36,910 nucleotides of DNA from an uncultured Cellvibrionales bacterium (GCA_913019905.1 CAJVZD010000049.1:1-36910), one strand, 5' to 3'; shown: positions 1 to 9,277, numbered from the stretch's first letter. A program made the numbers and translations. The notes: generated by a model from the letters alone, not told the origin.

Positions 1-73
1 CTCTTAAATTGACATGCTATATAGCGGAATCTATCTGCTAATTAAAATATAGTACAATTTTAACAAAGCGAAG

Positions 74-88
74 GGTTGATGACCAACC
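74..88 (-). terminator. Weak hairpin after meaB
   Basis: Just past the meaB stop the minus strand has a 5-bp stem, GGTTG and CAACC, around a 5-base loop. No clean T-run follows, only CTTCGCTTTGTT. It could be a weak end to the propionyl-CoA operon transcript, but it does not meet the usual rho-independent pattern. Confidence 0.25.
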
Positions 89-95
89 ATGCCTA

Positions 96-1055
96 TTACA
101 ACAAGTCGATAATATGCTTAGCGGCGCGATACGGAGTAATTTCTGAAGAGACAACTTTCTTTTCAAGCTCGGGCATTTGTTGCTTTATGTCACTATTCTT
201 CATTAACTTTGATTCCAGCATTTCGAACAGAAGCTTTCTCATCCAATTTTTATTCTGAAGAGAGCGATTACTTGATAAATAACCACATTTTGCTGCTTCG
301 GCATTAAACGTGAAAATAAGGTCCCAAACTTCGGCTATATTCATCTTTTCCTGAGCAGAACAGGTCATAACCTTTGGGCTCCAGATAGAGCGTAGACTTA
401 ATAGATGCAGGGCATTTTCGTAATATCGCTTGGTTTGCTGCGCCATATTAATCGAATCACCGTCAGCTTTGTTTACAACCAAGGCATCTGCCAGCTCTAA
501 AATTCCTTTCTTAATTCCCTGCAGTTCATCGCCAGCATTGGGTAACATTAGCACCATGAAGAAATCAACCATACTAGCTACTTCATATTCGCTCTGTCCA
601 ACACCAACAGTTTCAACGAGAATAACATCGTAGCCTGCGGCTTCGCATAACAGCATGGTTTCACGAGTTTTATGTGCGACACCACCGAGAGCCCCTTCTG
701 ACGGCGAAGGACGTATGAAAGCATCATTACTTCGCGAAAGCTTTTCCATTCGAGTCTTATCTCCTAGAATAGACCCACCCGCAATGGGTGAGCTGGGGTC
801 AACGGCAAGGACGGCGACTCTTTTTCCGAGAGATATAAGAAACAAACCAAACGTTTCTATGAAAGTGGATTTCCCAACGCCTGGAATTCCTGAAATACCA
901 ATGCGAATACTGTTACCCGTTAACGGCAGTACTGATTCAAGAATTTGCTGAGATTCTTCCCTGTGACTAGCGAGTTTACTTTCGATCAACGTTATCGCCT
1001 TTGCTAAGGACCGTCTCTCTCCTTTTAGTAATTTGGCGATATCAATCAAAGGCAT
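96..1055 (-). CDS. meaB: MeaB/ArgK-type GTPase, methylmalonyl-CoA mutase chaperone
   Basis: A 319-residue G3E-family P-loop GTPase. It has a Walker A motif GIPGVGKS at residues 56-63, the VDPSSP stretch near 86-90, the ETVGVGQSE segment at 149-157 and the guanine-specificity motif NKAD at 195-198. MeaB proteins gate loading of adenosylcobalamin into methylmalonyl-CoA mutase and protect or rescue the enzyme from inactivation. The gene lies 174 bp downstream of the mutase on the same strand and is the last gene of the propionyl-CoA operon, which fits this role. Length is normal for the family. The ATG at 1055 has only a weak upstream purine stretch. The family assignment is secure; the partnership with the neighbouring mutase is inferred from position. 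Confidence 0.95.
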   Translation of the reverse strand: MPLIDIAKLLKGERRSLAKAITLIESKLASHREESQQILESVLPLTGNSIRIGISGIPGVGKSTFIETFGLFLISLGKRVAVLAVDPSSPIAGGSILGDKTRMEKLSRSNDAFIRPSPSEGALGGVAHKTRETMLLCEAAGYDVILVETVGVGQSEYEVASMVDFFMVLMLPNAGDELQGIKKGILELADALVVNKADGDSINMAQQTKRYYENALHLLSLRSIWSPKVMTCSAQEKMNIAEVWDLIFTFNAEAAKCGYLSSNRSLQNKNWMRKLLFEMLESKLMKNSDIKQQMPELEKKVVSSEITPYRAAKHIIDLL

Positions 1056-1229
1056 AGATTATTCATTTCTTGAAAATTGTGAAAGTTTCTGGATAGTCTA
1101 TTCGGTCCAATCAGGTCAAATAGACGCGCAAACATACGCTGCTTTAACATGACTGCTAAAATGGTACTCCTAGACGGTAACACTTACGATTAGTATAGTT
1201 TCTTAGGAAGAATACAATTATAACCTCGG

Positions 1230-3383
1230 TTACTCTCCCCTACTGGCTTTTATAGCGCCGAGGACTCCCCTCGCAGCAAGAGGTATCTTTGTACCTGGGC
1301 CGAAAATGCCCTTTACTCCGGCTTCGTACAAAAACTCATAGTCCTGTTTGGGGATAACTCCACCCGCAATAACAACTATATCACTTGCGCCTTGGTCATT
1401 GAGCTCCTTCAATAACGCAGGTATCAATGTTTTGTGCCCAGCTGCTTGCGACGAAACCCCCACGACATGTACATCATTCTCGATAGCTTGTTTCGCAACT
1501 TCCTCCGGCGTAGAAAACATGGGAGATAAGTCGATATCAAACCCAACATCAGCAAAAGCCGTAGCGATAACTTTGGCACCGCGATCATGTCCATCTTGCC
1601 CCATTTTACAAACCAACATCCGTGGGCGGCGACCTTCGGTTTCAACAAACTTATCGATATCAATACTGATATTTTTCCAGCTCTCATCATCCTTGTAAAC
1701 AGCCCCATAAACCCCTGATACGGTCTGAGAATTTGCTGTATAGCGGCCAAATTCCCGCTCCATCGCATAGGAAATCTCACCCACAGTGGCGCGTGCTCGC
1801 GTAGCTCTCACTGCGAGATCTAACAGATTCCCCTGACCACTTTTCGCGCATTGATATATCGCTTCTAAAGCGATTTTAACCTTTTCTTCATCACGGGAAG
1901 AGCGAATCGAGTTCAAACGATTAATCTGGGAAGTTCGCACTGCATCATTATCAATTTCTAGAATATCGACTTCGTCTTGTTCGTCGCTCGTATACTTATT
2001 CACGCCAACAATTACGTCTTCTCCACGGTCTATCCGTGCCTGTTTTTTTGCCGCTGACTCTTCAATTCTCAATTTCGGCATACCGGTTTCTATCGCCTTA
2101 GCCATGCCACCTTTTTCTTCGACTTCTTGTATTAATAACCTGGCTTTATCTGCAATCTCACTGGTTAGGCTTTCCATCATGTAGGAACCGCCCCAAGGAT
2201 CGATAACTTTTGTTATGCCGGTTTCCTCCTGAATAATTAACTGGGTGTTGCGTGCGATTTTTGAAGAAAACTCTGTTGGCAATGCAATGGCTTCGTCCAG
2301 AGCATTAGTATGCAACGATTGCGTGCCTCCAAACACAGACGCCATCGCTTCAATGGTTGTTCGAACCACATTGTTATACGGGTCTTGTTCCGTTAATGAC
2401 CAACCGGATGTTTGACTGTGTGTTCTCAACATCGAGGATTTTGGATTTTTCGGGCTGAACTCGTGAACTATCTCGGCCCACAACAACCGTGCGGCTCGCA
2501 ACTTCGCTATTTCCATATAGAAGTTCATACCGATACCCCAAAAGAACGATAATCGCGGCGCGAATTGATCGATATCGAGTCCTGCAGCAATAGCCGTTCG
2601 AATGTACTCCTTACCATCTGCCAACGTGTAGGCCAGCTCAAGCGACGCGTCTGCGCCAGCTTCCTGAATATGATATCCCGATATCGAAATGGTGTTGAAC
2701 TTGGGCATATTTTCGGTAGCGAATGAAATAATATCGCCAATAATCTTCATTGAGGGTGCAGGCGGGTAAATATAGGTATTACGCACCATGAACTCTTTCA
2801 AAATATCATTTTGAATCGTGCCAGCCAATTGATCGTGGCTCACCCCTTGTTCTTCCGCGGCAACAATATAGCCCGCTAGCACTGGAAGCACGGCACCATT
2901 CATAGTCATCGAAACGGAAACTTTATCTAAAGGGATGCCATCGAACAATAGCTTCATATCTTCAATTGAGTCAATAGCAACACCGGCCTTCCCCACGTCA
3001 CCGGCAACCCGGGGATGATCGGAGTCGTAACCTCGGTGCGTGGCTAAGTCAAAAGCCACCGATACGCCCTGAGCTCCCGACGCCAATGCATTGCGATAGA
3101 AGGCGTTTGATTCTTCGGCAGTAGAAAATCCTGCGTATTGACGAATAGTCCATGGCCTTCCGGCATACATCGTAGCCTGCGGTCCCCGTATGTACGGAGC
3201 GATACCGGGCATTGTGTCGGTAAATTCCAAATCAGCGATATCTTCCTGAGTATAAAGACATTTTATATCGATACCTTCTGCGGTTTCCCACGTTAAAGAG
3301 TCGATACTCGTACCTTTCATCTGTTGAGTGGCAAATTCCCGCCATTGATCGACACTGACTTGTTCCGGTTTGTATTCAGACAT
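1230..3383 (-). CDS. scpA: Methylmalonyl-CoA mutase (single-chain)
   Basis: A 717-residue adenosylcobalamin-dependent mutase that interconverts (R)-methylmalonyl-CoA and succinyl-CoA, the last step of propionyl-CoA assimilation into the TCA cycle. The N-terminal TIM barrel shows the substrate-contact region with TIRQYAGF near residue 80. The C-terminal Rossmann-like domain carries the cobalamin-binding motif D597-x-H599-x-x-G602 (DGHDRG), with H599 the expected lower axial ligand, then VGVSS and the AGGVIP loop. Length matches homodimeric bacterial and mitochondrial enzymes, so no small subunit is needed. The ATG at 3383 follows an AGG at suitable spacing. It lies between the epimerase and meaB genes, all on one strand. 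Confidence 0.97.
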   Translation of the reverse strand: MSEYKPEQVSVDQWREFATQQMKGTSIDSLTWETAEGIDIKCLYTQEDIADLEFTDTMPGIAPYIRGPQATMYAGRPWTIRQYAGFSTAEESNAFYRNALASGAQGVSVAFDLATHRGYDSDHPRVAGDVGKAGVAIDSIEDMKLLFDGIPLDKVSVSMTMNGAVLPVLAGYIVAAEEQGVSHDQLAGTIQNDILKEFMVRNTYIYPPAPSMKIIGDIISFATENMPKFNTISISGYHIQEAGADASLELAYTLADGKEYIRTAIAAGLDIDQFAPRLSFFWGIGMNFYMEIAKLRAARLLWAEIVHEFSPKNPKSSMLRTHSQTSGWSLTEQDPYNNVVRTTIEAMASVFGGTQSLHTNALDEAIALPTEFSSKIARNTQLIIQEETGITKVIDPWGGSYMMESLTSEIADKARLLIQEVEEKGGMAKAIETGMPKLRIEESAAKKQARIDRGEDVIVGVNKYTSDEQDEVDILEIDNDAVRTSQINRLNSIRSSRDEEKVKIALEAIYQCAKSGQGNLLDLAVRATRARATVGEISYAMEREFGRYTANSQTVSGVYGAVYKDDESWKNISIDIDKFVETEGRRPRMLVCKMGQDGHDRGAKVIATAFADVGFDIDLSPMFSTPEEVAKQAIENDVHVVGVSSQAAGHKTLIPALLKELNDQGASDIVVIAGGVIPKQDYEFLYEAGVKGIFGPGTKIPLAARGVLGAIKASRGE

Positions 3384-3394
3384 TGTTAAGACCT

Positions 3395-3439
3395 ATCATT
3401 GTTACAGTAATCATTGTTACAGCAATCGTTGTTACAGCA
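3395..3439. repeat. 15-bp tandem repeat, three copies, in the mutase leader
   Basis: Three consecutive 15-bp units (ATCATTGTTACAGTA, ATCATTGTTACAGCA, ATCGTTGTTACAGCA) differ at only one or two bases. They lie 12-56 bp upstream of the mutase start, in the 123-bp spacer after the epimerase gene, so they would be in the mRNA just before the mutase ribosome-binding region. A plus-strand reading frame through here (starting at 3383) is a by-product of the repeat and is not called as a gene. Confidence 0.9.
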
Positions 3440-3506
3440 ATCACATCGGTTGTGCAGATACGTTCTTTCAAACATTTCTTTGAGAAGAATAGACTCTATC
3501 AAGTAC

Positions 3507-3917
3507 CTAATGTTCTTCGGCAGGTTGATTCAATTCAATCAACACGCCGTCACAAGACTTCGGATGTATAAATATGACCATTGAGTTATGTGCACCTTTG
3601 GAGGGAGCATCTGATAAAAACTGGTATCCTTTGTCCTTAAGCATAGCCACATCTGCGTTTATGTCATCAGACCGAAAACACAAATGATGGATACCCCCTC
3701 CTTTTTTCTCCAAATATCCGGCAATCGGGCCTTCACCATTCAGCGGGTGCACCAATTCAATACTTGTGGGCGGCAGCGGAAAAAATGCTGTCGATGTTTT
3801 TGCTGAGGCGACATCTTCTTTACCTTCGAATTTCAGACCGAAATCTTCCATAAATCGCTTGATACTGGCGTCTAAATCCGGCACTGCGATCGCGATATGG
3901 TCTAATGCAGTTATCAT
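3507..3917 (-). CDS. mce: Methylmalonyl-CoA epimerase
   Basis: A 136-residue protein of the vicinal-oxygen-chelate (glyoxalase I) fold that interconverts the (S) and (R) forms of methylmalonyl-CoA, linking the carboxylase product to the mutase. Two beta-alpha-beta-beta-beta modules are visible. Likely metal ligands are H7 (in LDHIAIAV), E54 (in SIELV), one of H77/H78 (in IHHLCF) and E128 (in GVLIEL), by comparison with the Propionibacterium enzyme. The ATG at 3917 is preceded by GGAG at five bases. It sits directly between the carboxylase and mutase genes, which fixes its function more firmly than the fold alone. Confidence 0.95.
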   Translation of the reverse strand: MITALDHIAIAVPDLDASIKRFMEDFGLKFEGKEDVASAKTSTAFFPLPPTSIELVHPLNGEGPIAGYLEKKGGGIHHLCFRSDDINADVAMLKDKGYQFLSDAPSKGAHNSMVIFIHPKSCDGVLIELNQPAEEH

Positions 3918-3938
3918 AAATACTCCACAATTAATTCA

Positions 3939-3956
3939 CTTGTCTAACTTGTCTAA
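3939..3956. repeat. 9-bp tandem duplication upstream of the epimerase gene
   Basis: Two perfect copies of CTTGTCTAA in a row, followed by a partial third (CTTGTGTCT), in the 83-bp spacer between the biotin carboxylase stop and the epimerase start. Confidence 0.8.
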
Positions 3957-4000
3957 CTTGTGTCTGTTCCGCTCGTGCGACCAAACTCATACAGAAAACG

Positions 4001-6856
4001 TTAACAAGTTTGTCTCAAAAACTCTTCCGTACACTGCTGCTTACGCTCTCTAACTCGTTCCGGCGTTTCCATGACAATGATTTCATCAGGTTCGATTTTA
4101 AAAATCGGCTGGCCTTTTTTCACAATAACACCATCACCATCGATTAATATTTGTTTAATAGTTCCCGAAAAAGGTGCATAAACTTTATTAAACATTTTCA
4201 TCACCTCTATAATATATAAAGGATCACCTTCATCAAAATGTTCTCCTTCCCGTAAAAAAACGTCCATTCCAGGAGCCTCGCGCGGATAAAACATTCCGCC
4301 GCTTTCAGATAATATTTCGTCAGACGCTGCAACTGGCGGCGGTGCTAGAATTTTAGCCATTTCCTCCTGTAGCTCAGTGTTTGACAACGCTTCCGGAATT
4401 GAAATAGTTAGATCATCGTTGACACATAAATCAAAGAATTTTGTTTTTTCTGCCACAAAAAGTAATACAGAAAGCAGCTCTGTCCCGGTTTGATATCCTT
4501 TGTGAGCAGACTGTATGGCGGACCAATTCTCATCGGTAAAACCTGACGGGGTATTTCCGGCTATGGCGGTATTCACATCGGAAAAACTGAATATACCAAG
4601 TCTATCCTTTAAGCTACTATAGAAACTGTTTGCTGTTTGTAGCAATTCATCGTCGTGTTTCCAAATCATATTTGCAGCGGGCTTTCCGGCAACATAATCC
4701 ATATTTAGAAAACGATACAGATCAGCCAGCACTTCGACGGGATTTTTAAGCCATGAAATTTTACCGGCCACTTTGGTAAAATTATTTCTGTTAATACTTA
4801 ACCAGCCCGATAATTGATGCGGATTATCAAACAGGATTTCTAGTGGCCGCAGAATAAGCCCTGCCTTACGATCTAACACTTTAATAAATGCAGGCTTTAA
4901 GTCACTGGCGGATTCGAGATATTTTCCACGAATCCGGTTATAAGACAATTTTAAATCTATATCGTTTGAGCAATTCTTAAGTTGCCCGACGGCCGTCAGA
5001 TAGGGAACGATAAATCGTGTACTGGGACGCGCATTAATATTTTGACCAACAATCCAGTTTATTAAACCATAGTGAAACTCTAGGTTAGTCGAAAGGTCTT
5101 TGCCTCTCAAATTGGTGGTACGAATAACTTCAGCAAGCCGTTGAAAGCTCTCTAATCGCGTCTCTCCTACCGTCAACAATAGCGCGATATTTGAATCGTA
5201 AGCACCGGCTAAATGGTATTTCATAAACACATCGGTATCAGGGTTCCTCATACTAATACCCTGATCGTCGCGCACTTCACCTTCTATACAGTTGGACCAT
5301 CGTTCGATAACTCCACCAGCATGCGGCTGTAAAGCTTGATTCGTAGCATTTAGGCGCGCTTCAACTGAAGCAACTTCACGAGGCAAACGGTCTGGTTTTG
5401 GCAATTCCTTTTTGTGCCTCGCTAAAAGCACCATGGCCTCGACCAGTGACTCGACCACAAAAAATTCGCTTGAGTTATCAGGATTACAAAACTTCAGTTT
5501 ATAACACAGTTCGGTAACGCGATGTTCAACTTGAATTCGCGTATTCATTTCCATGAAAAAATGACTGCTTCCATCAACGATGCACTCAAAAGTCGACACC
5601 GAATCCAAACCAACTGCCAGACCAAAACGGGAAGCTTCCTCTTCCATTTTTTCGAGAATAATGAGATCTTTACGTAGGGTCTCAAGCTCCGATTCTCTTC
5701 CTTCTTTTTCGGCTTTTTGAATCGCACCCACTAGTTCTTCAGTTGTAACCGATATCTCTAATAATTTCTGCTCGTGCATTTGTAACGAGCAATCACGACC
5801 ACCCATTGTAATACACCAGTCTCCGTTTCCGACAACCTGAATTTCCTGGTGTCTGGTCGACTCGATATTTAATTCTGCTAGGACATTTTTATTGTCACCG
5901 ACACCATTACACTTCACCTCGTTAAGGATTTCAAGCACGAGCTCAGGAACTTTACTGACGGCCAATTTGATTTTTTCAGCGGCAGAGCCCTGATAACTTT
6001 CTGGCGCCTGGAGAATACGCTGCCCCTTACCGCCCCCGCCAGAGATCGCTTTTAGCCGAATGCGATTGCTTGGCCACCCTTCATAAAGTTTGGAAATCGT
6101 TTCCGCCAAAACCAGCCCCAACTCTTCAATTGTAAAAAGGTCGACACCCTTATGCAGCGAAGCATTGAGAACTTCTTCGGCTTTTTGCTCCAAACTAAGT
6201 TCAGAGTTTCCAAATATCGTCTCGTCAATTTCTAGATCATTCTCCTTACAAACCTGAGACAGTGACGCCAAATCTGGGTATTTTGAAAGAACCGTCAGTG
6301 TCGTCGCATTATCAACTCCAGGCGTTACACTCACTCCAACCTTTAGCGCTGTTCGTTTAGCTTCATCTTTAAGACCCGCATCGTGAACCGTTTTCGAGCA
6401 GGGACCAATGAAATTTAGTCCGGCCATCTCCATAGACCTAACCATTTCTTCATCTTCCGCCATAAAACCATAACCGGTAAAAATGGAGTTATATCCGTTA
6501 TCTTTGGCGATTTGAATAATCTGCTGGATTCTTTGCTGACGCTCTTCTTTATCAGATCCTGAATAATCAGGAACACGGTGAACACGCGAAGGATCTGTCA
6601 AACTACGCAACTCAGGTGCTAAGGCGTTGGTGTAGGTAATAGAATCTTTTTCAGATAACAAAATACCATATCCAACTATTCCCATCTCATCAAAAACATC
6701 CATAGCCTCTTTTCGAATAGGACCACGACAAATGATTAGCGGCTTTACGTCATGACAACTGAAACTTCGAACCCATTCAGATGCAGCTGTTTTTAAATTG
6801 CGATCTCTATGAATTAAAGGATTATTCAGGTAATAATTATCGGGTGCCTGCGACAC
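4001..6856 (-). CDS. Biotin carboxylase-BCCP fusion subunit of acyl-CoA (probably propionyl-CoA) carboxylase
   Basis: A 951-residue biotin-dependent carboxylase alpha subunit. Domains in order: a roughly 35-residue N-terminal extension; the biotin carboxylase N domain (about 38-160); an ATP-grasp domain with Gly-rich loop GGGGKG at 273-278 and the active-site motif EMNTRIQVEH at 436-445; a biotin carboxylase C domain; a long linker; and a C-terminal biotinyl domain with the EVMKM motif, K887 being the biotin attachment site. It is far longer than PccA or AccC. About 60 extra residues lie between the PGVDN segment (~180) and the Gly-rich loop, and the usual proline after QVEH is arginine. The start is GTG, supported by GGAG eight bases upstream. 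Lying 61 bp after the carboxyltransferase and before the epimerase, it most likely makes (S)-methylmalonyl-CoA from propionyl-CoA. The substrate is inferred from context. Confidence 0.9.
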   Translation of the reverse strand: MSQAPDNYYLNNPLIHRDRNLKTAASEWVRSFSCHDVKPLIICRGPIRKEAMDVFDEMGIVGYGILLSEKDSITYTNALAPELRSLTDPSRVHRVPDYSGSDKEERQQRIQQIIQIAKDNGYNSIFTGYGFMAEDEEMVRSMEMAGLNFIGPCSKTVHDAGLKDEAKRTALKVGVSVTPGVDNATTLTVLSKYPDLASLSQVCKENDLEIDETIFGNSELSLEQKAEEVLNASLHKGVDLFTIEELGLVLAETISKLYEGWPSNRIRLKAISGGGGKGQRILQAPESYQGSAAEKIKLAVSKVPELVLEILNEVKCNGVGDNKNVLAELNIESTRHQEIQVVGNGDWCITMGGRDCSLQMHEQKLLEISVTTEELVGAIQKAEKEGRESELETLRKDLIILEKMEEEASRFGLAVGLDSVSTFECIVDGSSHFFMEMNTRIQVEHRVTELCYKLKFCNPDNSSEFFVVESLVEAMVLLARHKKELPKPDRLPREVASVEARLNATNQALQPHAGGVIERWSNCIEGEVRDDQGISMRNPDTDVFMKYHLAGAYDSNIALLLTVGETRLESFQRLAEVIRTTNLRGKDLSTNLEFHYGLINWIVGQNINARPSTRFIVPYLTAVGQLKNCSNDIDLKLSYNRIRGKYLESASDLKPAFIKVLDRKAGLILRPLEILFDNPHQLSGWLSINRNNFTKVAGKISWLKNPVEVLADLYRFLNMDYVAGKPAANMIWKHDDELLQTANSFYSSLKDRLGIFSFSDVNTAIAGNTPSGFTDENWSAIQSAHKGYQTGTELLSVLLFVAEKTKFFDLCVNDDLTISIPEALSNTELQEEMAKILAPPPVAASDEILSESGGMFYPREAPGMDVFLREGEHFDEGDPLYIIEVMKMFNKVYAPFSGTIKQILIDGDGVIVKKGQPIFKIEPDEIIVMETPERVRERKQQCTEEFLRQTC

Positions 6857-6917
6857 AAATAAATCTCCTAGACTTCTTTTTAAATTTAACGGTTAGTAAT
6901 CAAAAAATATTATTCGG

Positions 6918-8654
6918 TTAGAAAAATTCACGTTGTACAGCATTTAGTGGAGCTGCGGTATAATGTTCTAAGTGCAATGCCATATTTTCAGCTAATACTT
7001 TTCTTAATTCGCTAGGCATAACTATTTGAGAAATCGATCCTAGGCTTAGCGCTTCATTCGGATTCATTAACTCTTTCTCGTAGCGTTTTATTAACAGCCC
7101 TTCTTGTTCTTTAACCCAATTCCCAACCGCAACTTCCGCCGTCTCTTTCGCGTCGGCCACATTCATGCCGTTGCTTTGATTTTCTTCAGTAGATGCTGCC
7201 ACTCGTTTAACGACAGACCCGCGAATGGCTCTGAGCTCCCCTTTATAGACAAATTCAACTCCGGCTGATGGTCCCATAACGGCTAACCGAGTCGTGGGTA
7301 GTGCAATGACCAGATCAGCCCCAGTTGGGTAGTTATTATAGGAAGCGTAGGCGCCACCAAAAGCATTTCTTACTAAAAGTAAAAATCGAGGTGTCCGCAA
7401 GTCGACAATCGAGTCCAGCATCGCTCTACCGGCTTGCACAATCCCGTTACTTTCCTGTTCACGACCGGGTAAAAACCCGGTTGTATCTTCCATGAATATC
7501 ACTGGAATATTGTAAAGATTACAGAACCGTATAAATCGGGCATTTTTGTAGGCAGCGTCAATATCAATTTGTCCCGAACCGACGGCAGAATTGTTTGCTA
7601 CAAAACCAATCACATTGCCACCCATTCGACCTAACGCACAGATAGTATTGCGGGCCCGCTCAGGTTGAATTTCAAAATAGTCGCCATGATCGCAAAGCTG
7701 TTGAATTAAAATGCTTATATCCAGCGGAGTATTAAATCCCGTTGGAGAATTAAAGGCTTTTTTAAGCAGGATATCAATATCCCATGTCTTACGATCTATC
7801 GGGTCGGAAGTTGGGCGAAAAGGAGCCAGCTCGCTATTGTTCGATGGTAAATAGTCCAACAGCTCTTTTACTTTTTGTAGCGCTGACACCTCATCGGGAA
7901 CAACGAAATCCGTTACCCCGGTTTGGCTATGTACATTAGGTCCGCCCAATTCATCCGGAGTAACATCCTCTCCCAACACTGATTTAACAACGCCGGGGCC
8001 GGTCAGACCGAAAAAGGTGTCGTTGGGCTGAATAACAAAACTTCCCTGTCTGGGCAAATACGAGCCACCTCCAGCATTGAACCCAAACATACACATGATT
8101 GACGGGACGACACCGCTTATACGACGTAAGCCGGTAAATGCCTCAGCATATCCATCCAAGCCACCTACTCCCGCGGGAACGAAAGCTCCAGCGCTATCAT
8201 TCATACCGACAAGAGGTATTTTCAATTTACCCGCCATTTCGAATAAGCGAGCCAGTTTCTTACCGTTTGTCGCATCCATAGAACCAGCACGAACAGTAAA
8301 ATCATGCCCATAAACGGCTACATCACGACCACTGATCTTCACAATAGCAGTAACAAGGGAGGCACCATCAAGATTTGGACCCCAGTTCTGAAACAGAACC
8401 GTGGGCTCAGAGCCCGTATCAGCTAATACTTCTAATCGCTCCCACACGGTCATGCGATTTTTTTGGTGTTGCTTTTCTATACTAACAACACCAGCAGCGG
8501 TTTGAGGGCGTTCAATAAGTGCCTGGCCAGCGTGTAGTGACTCCTCATAAAGCCCGGGATCATAATTAATTTGTCCCGGAACAACGAACTCCACGTTGAC
8601 CGCTTCTTCAAAAGGATTATTAAGCGAAGGTTCTACAAGTGAATCGGTAGTCAT
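6918..8654 (-). CDS. Acyl-CoA carboxylase carboxyltransferase (beta) subunit, probably propionyl-CoA
   Basis: A 578-residue carboxyltransferase with two crotonase-fold halves. The N half includes the GMNDSAGAFVPAGVGGLDGY region and the glycine-rich FGFNAGGGSYLP stretch. The C half includes FMEDTTGFLPGREQE and the GGAYASYNNYPTGAD loop that forms the oxyanion site. It transfers the carboxyl group from carboxybiotin on the neighbouring subunit to the acyl-CoA. It is somewhat longer than typical PccB (about 510-540 residues), mostly from an N-terminal extension. It is the first gene of the operon, facing pabB across a long divergent spacer. Propionyl-CoA specificity is inferred from the epimerase and mutase downstream. 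The ATG at 8654 lacks a strong ribosome-binding site. Confidence 0.93.
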   Translation of the reverse strand: MTTDSLVEPSLNNPFEEAVNVEFVVPGQINYDPGLYEESLHAGQALIERPQTAAGVVSIEKQHQKNRMTVWERLEVLADTGSEPTVLFQNWGPNLDGASLVTAIVKISGRDVAVYGHDFTVRAGSMDATNGKKLARLFEMAGKLKIPLVGMNDSAGAFVPAGVGGLDGYAEAFTGLRRISGVVPSIMCMFGFNAGGGSYLPRQGSFVIQPNDTFFGLTGPGVVKSVLGEDVTPDELGGPNVHSQTGVTDFVVPDEVSALQKVKELLDYLPSNNSELAPFRPTSDPIDRKTWDIDILLKKAFNSPTGFNTPLDISILIQQLCDHGDYFEIQPERARNTICALGRMGGNVIGFVANNSAVGSGQIDIDAAYKNARFIRFCNLYNIPVIFMEDTTGFLPGREQESNGIVQAGRAMLDSIVDLRTPRFLLLVRNAFGGAYASYNNYPTGADLVIALPTTRLAVMGPSAGVEFVYKGELRAIRGSVVKRVAASTEENQSNGMNVADAKETAEVAVGNWVKEQEGLLIKRYEKELMNPNEALSLGSISQIVMPSELRKVLAENMALHLEHYTAAPLNAVQREFF

Positions 8655-9277
8655 TTATCTGGTCTCAACAAATTAAAGAGCAAAAATCTATTTTTACTCA
8701 AAGGGTTAATACGTAATAGAAATCTCGAGTTTACAAAAGCAAGATTTGGTATGAAACACCACTAAATAGACAGAAAACGAAAGATGGGTACGTGGCGCCC
8801 ATCCAAATCACACCCGAATTATGGCAAACGAGAAAAAAAAATGACAAGTAGATCATTGCCCAGTTATGTTCTAGCTTGTACTAAATGCATATAATAATAG
8901 ATTGCGCCTTTTAAATTGGAAATATTCTTTAATATTGAATGGGTATAATGATACGCAGAGAATCAAGCGACAAACTCAAAACCCAAACCTTGCGCTGTAT
9001 TAAATTCATCTCTTTTTTGAGGTAGACTTTTTTCGTTCAGCCAGCCGAGTATTAACTGCAACTTATTGATCTCATTCACCATAATCGCAGAGTATGATCA
9101 TGTCAATGACACAAACGGTCAAAGAAATCTGTCAATATCACTACCCCGCGAAGAAATAACCGAGATATAATCAGTGACTACATATTCTCAATTCAAACTA
9201 GTGACTACTGTTCAAAGATCTCGCCGACGCATCAAATAACGCCTATCAATACAATCTACCCCTGAGATCACAATATA
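8655..9277. promoter_or_regulatory. 623-bp divergent intergenic region, carboxylase operon / pabB
   Basis: No credible gene on either strand. Both flanking genes must be transcribed outward from here, so it should hold two promoters. Visible structure: an inverted repeat at 8783-8803 (GATGGG ... CCCATC, 9-base loop) about 130 bp upstream of the carboxyltransferase start, an AT-rich block around 8885-8950 with TATAAT-like strings, and T-runs near 9013 and 9028. I could not assign exact promoter boxes or recognise a riboswitch. Confidence 0.5.
8783..8803. repeat. Inverted repeat upstream of the carboxylase operon
   Basis: Arms GATGGG and CCCATC (6 bp) around a 9-base centre. It could be an operator or a leader hairpin. 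There is no adjacent regulator gene to point to a factor. Confidence 0.4.

Noticed and set aside
430..951. Plus-strand open frames inside meaB, and similar ones inside the mutase
   Set aside because: They are opposite-strand shadows of well-identified genes, with no family resemblance.
3383..3571. Plus-strand open frame over the 15-bp repeat
   Set aside because: It is produced by the three repeated units and reads as repetitive hydrophobic residues; no ribosome-binding site, and it overlaps the epimerase gene on the other strand.
8655..9277. Cobalamin riboswitch upstream of the mutase operon
   Set aside because: I could not find a B12-box-like conserved string or the expected leader fold by eye.
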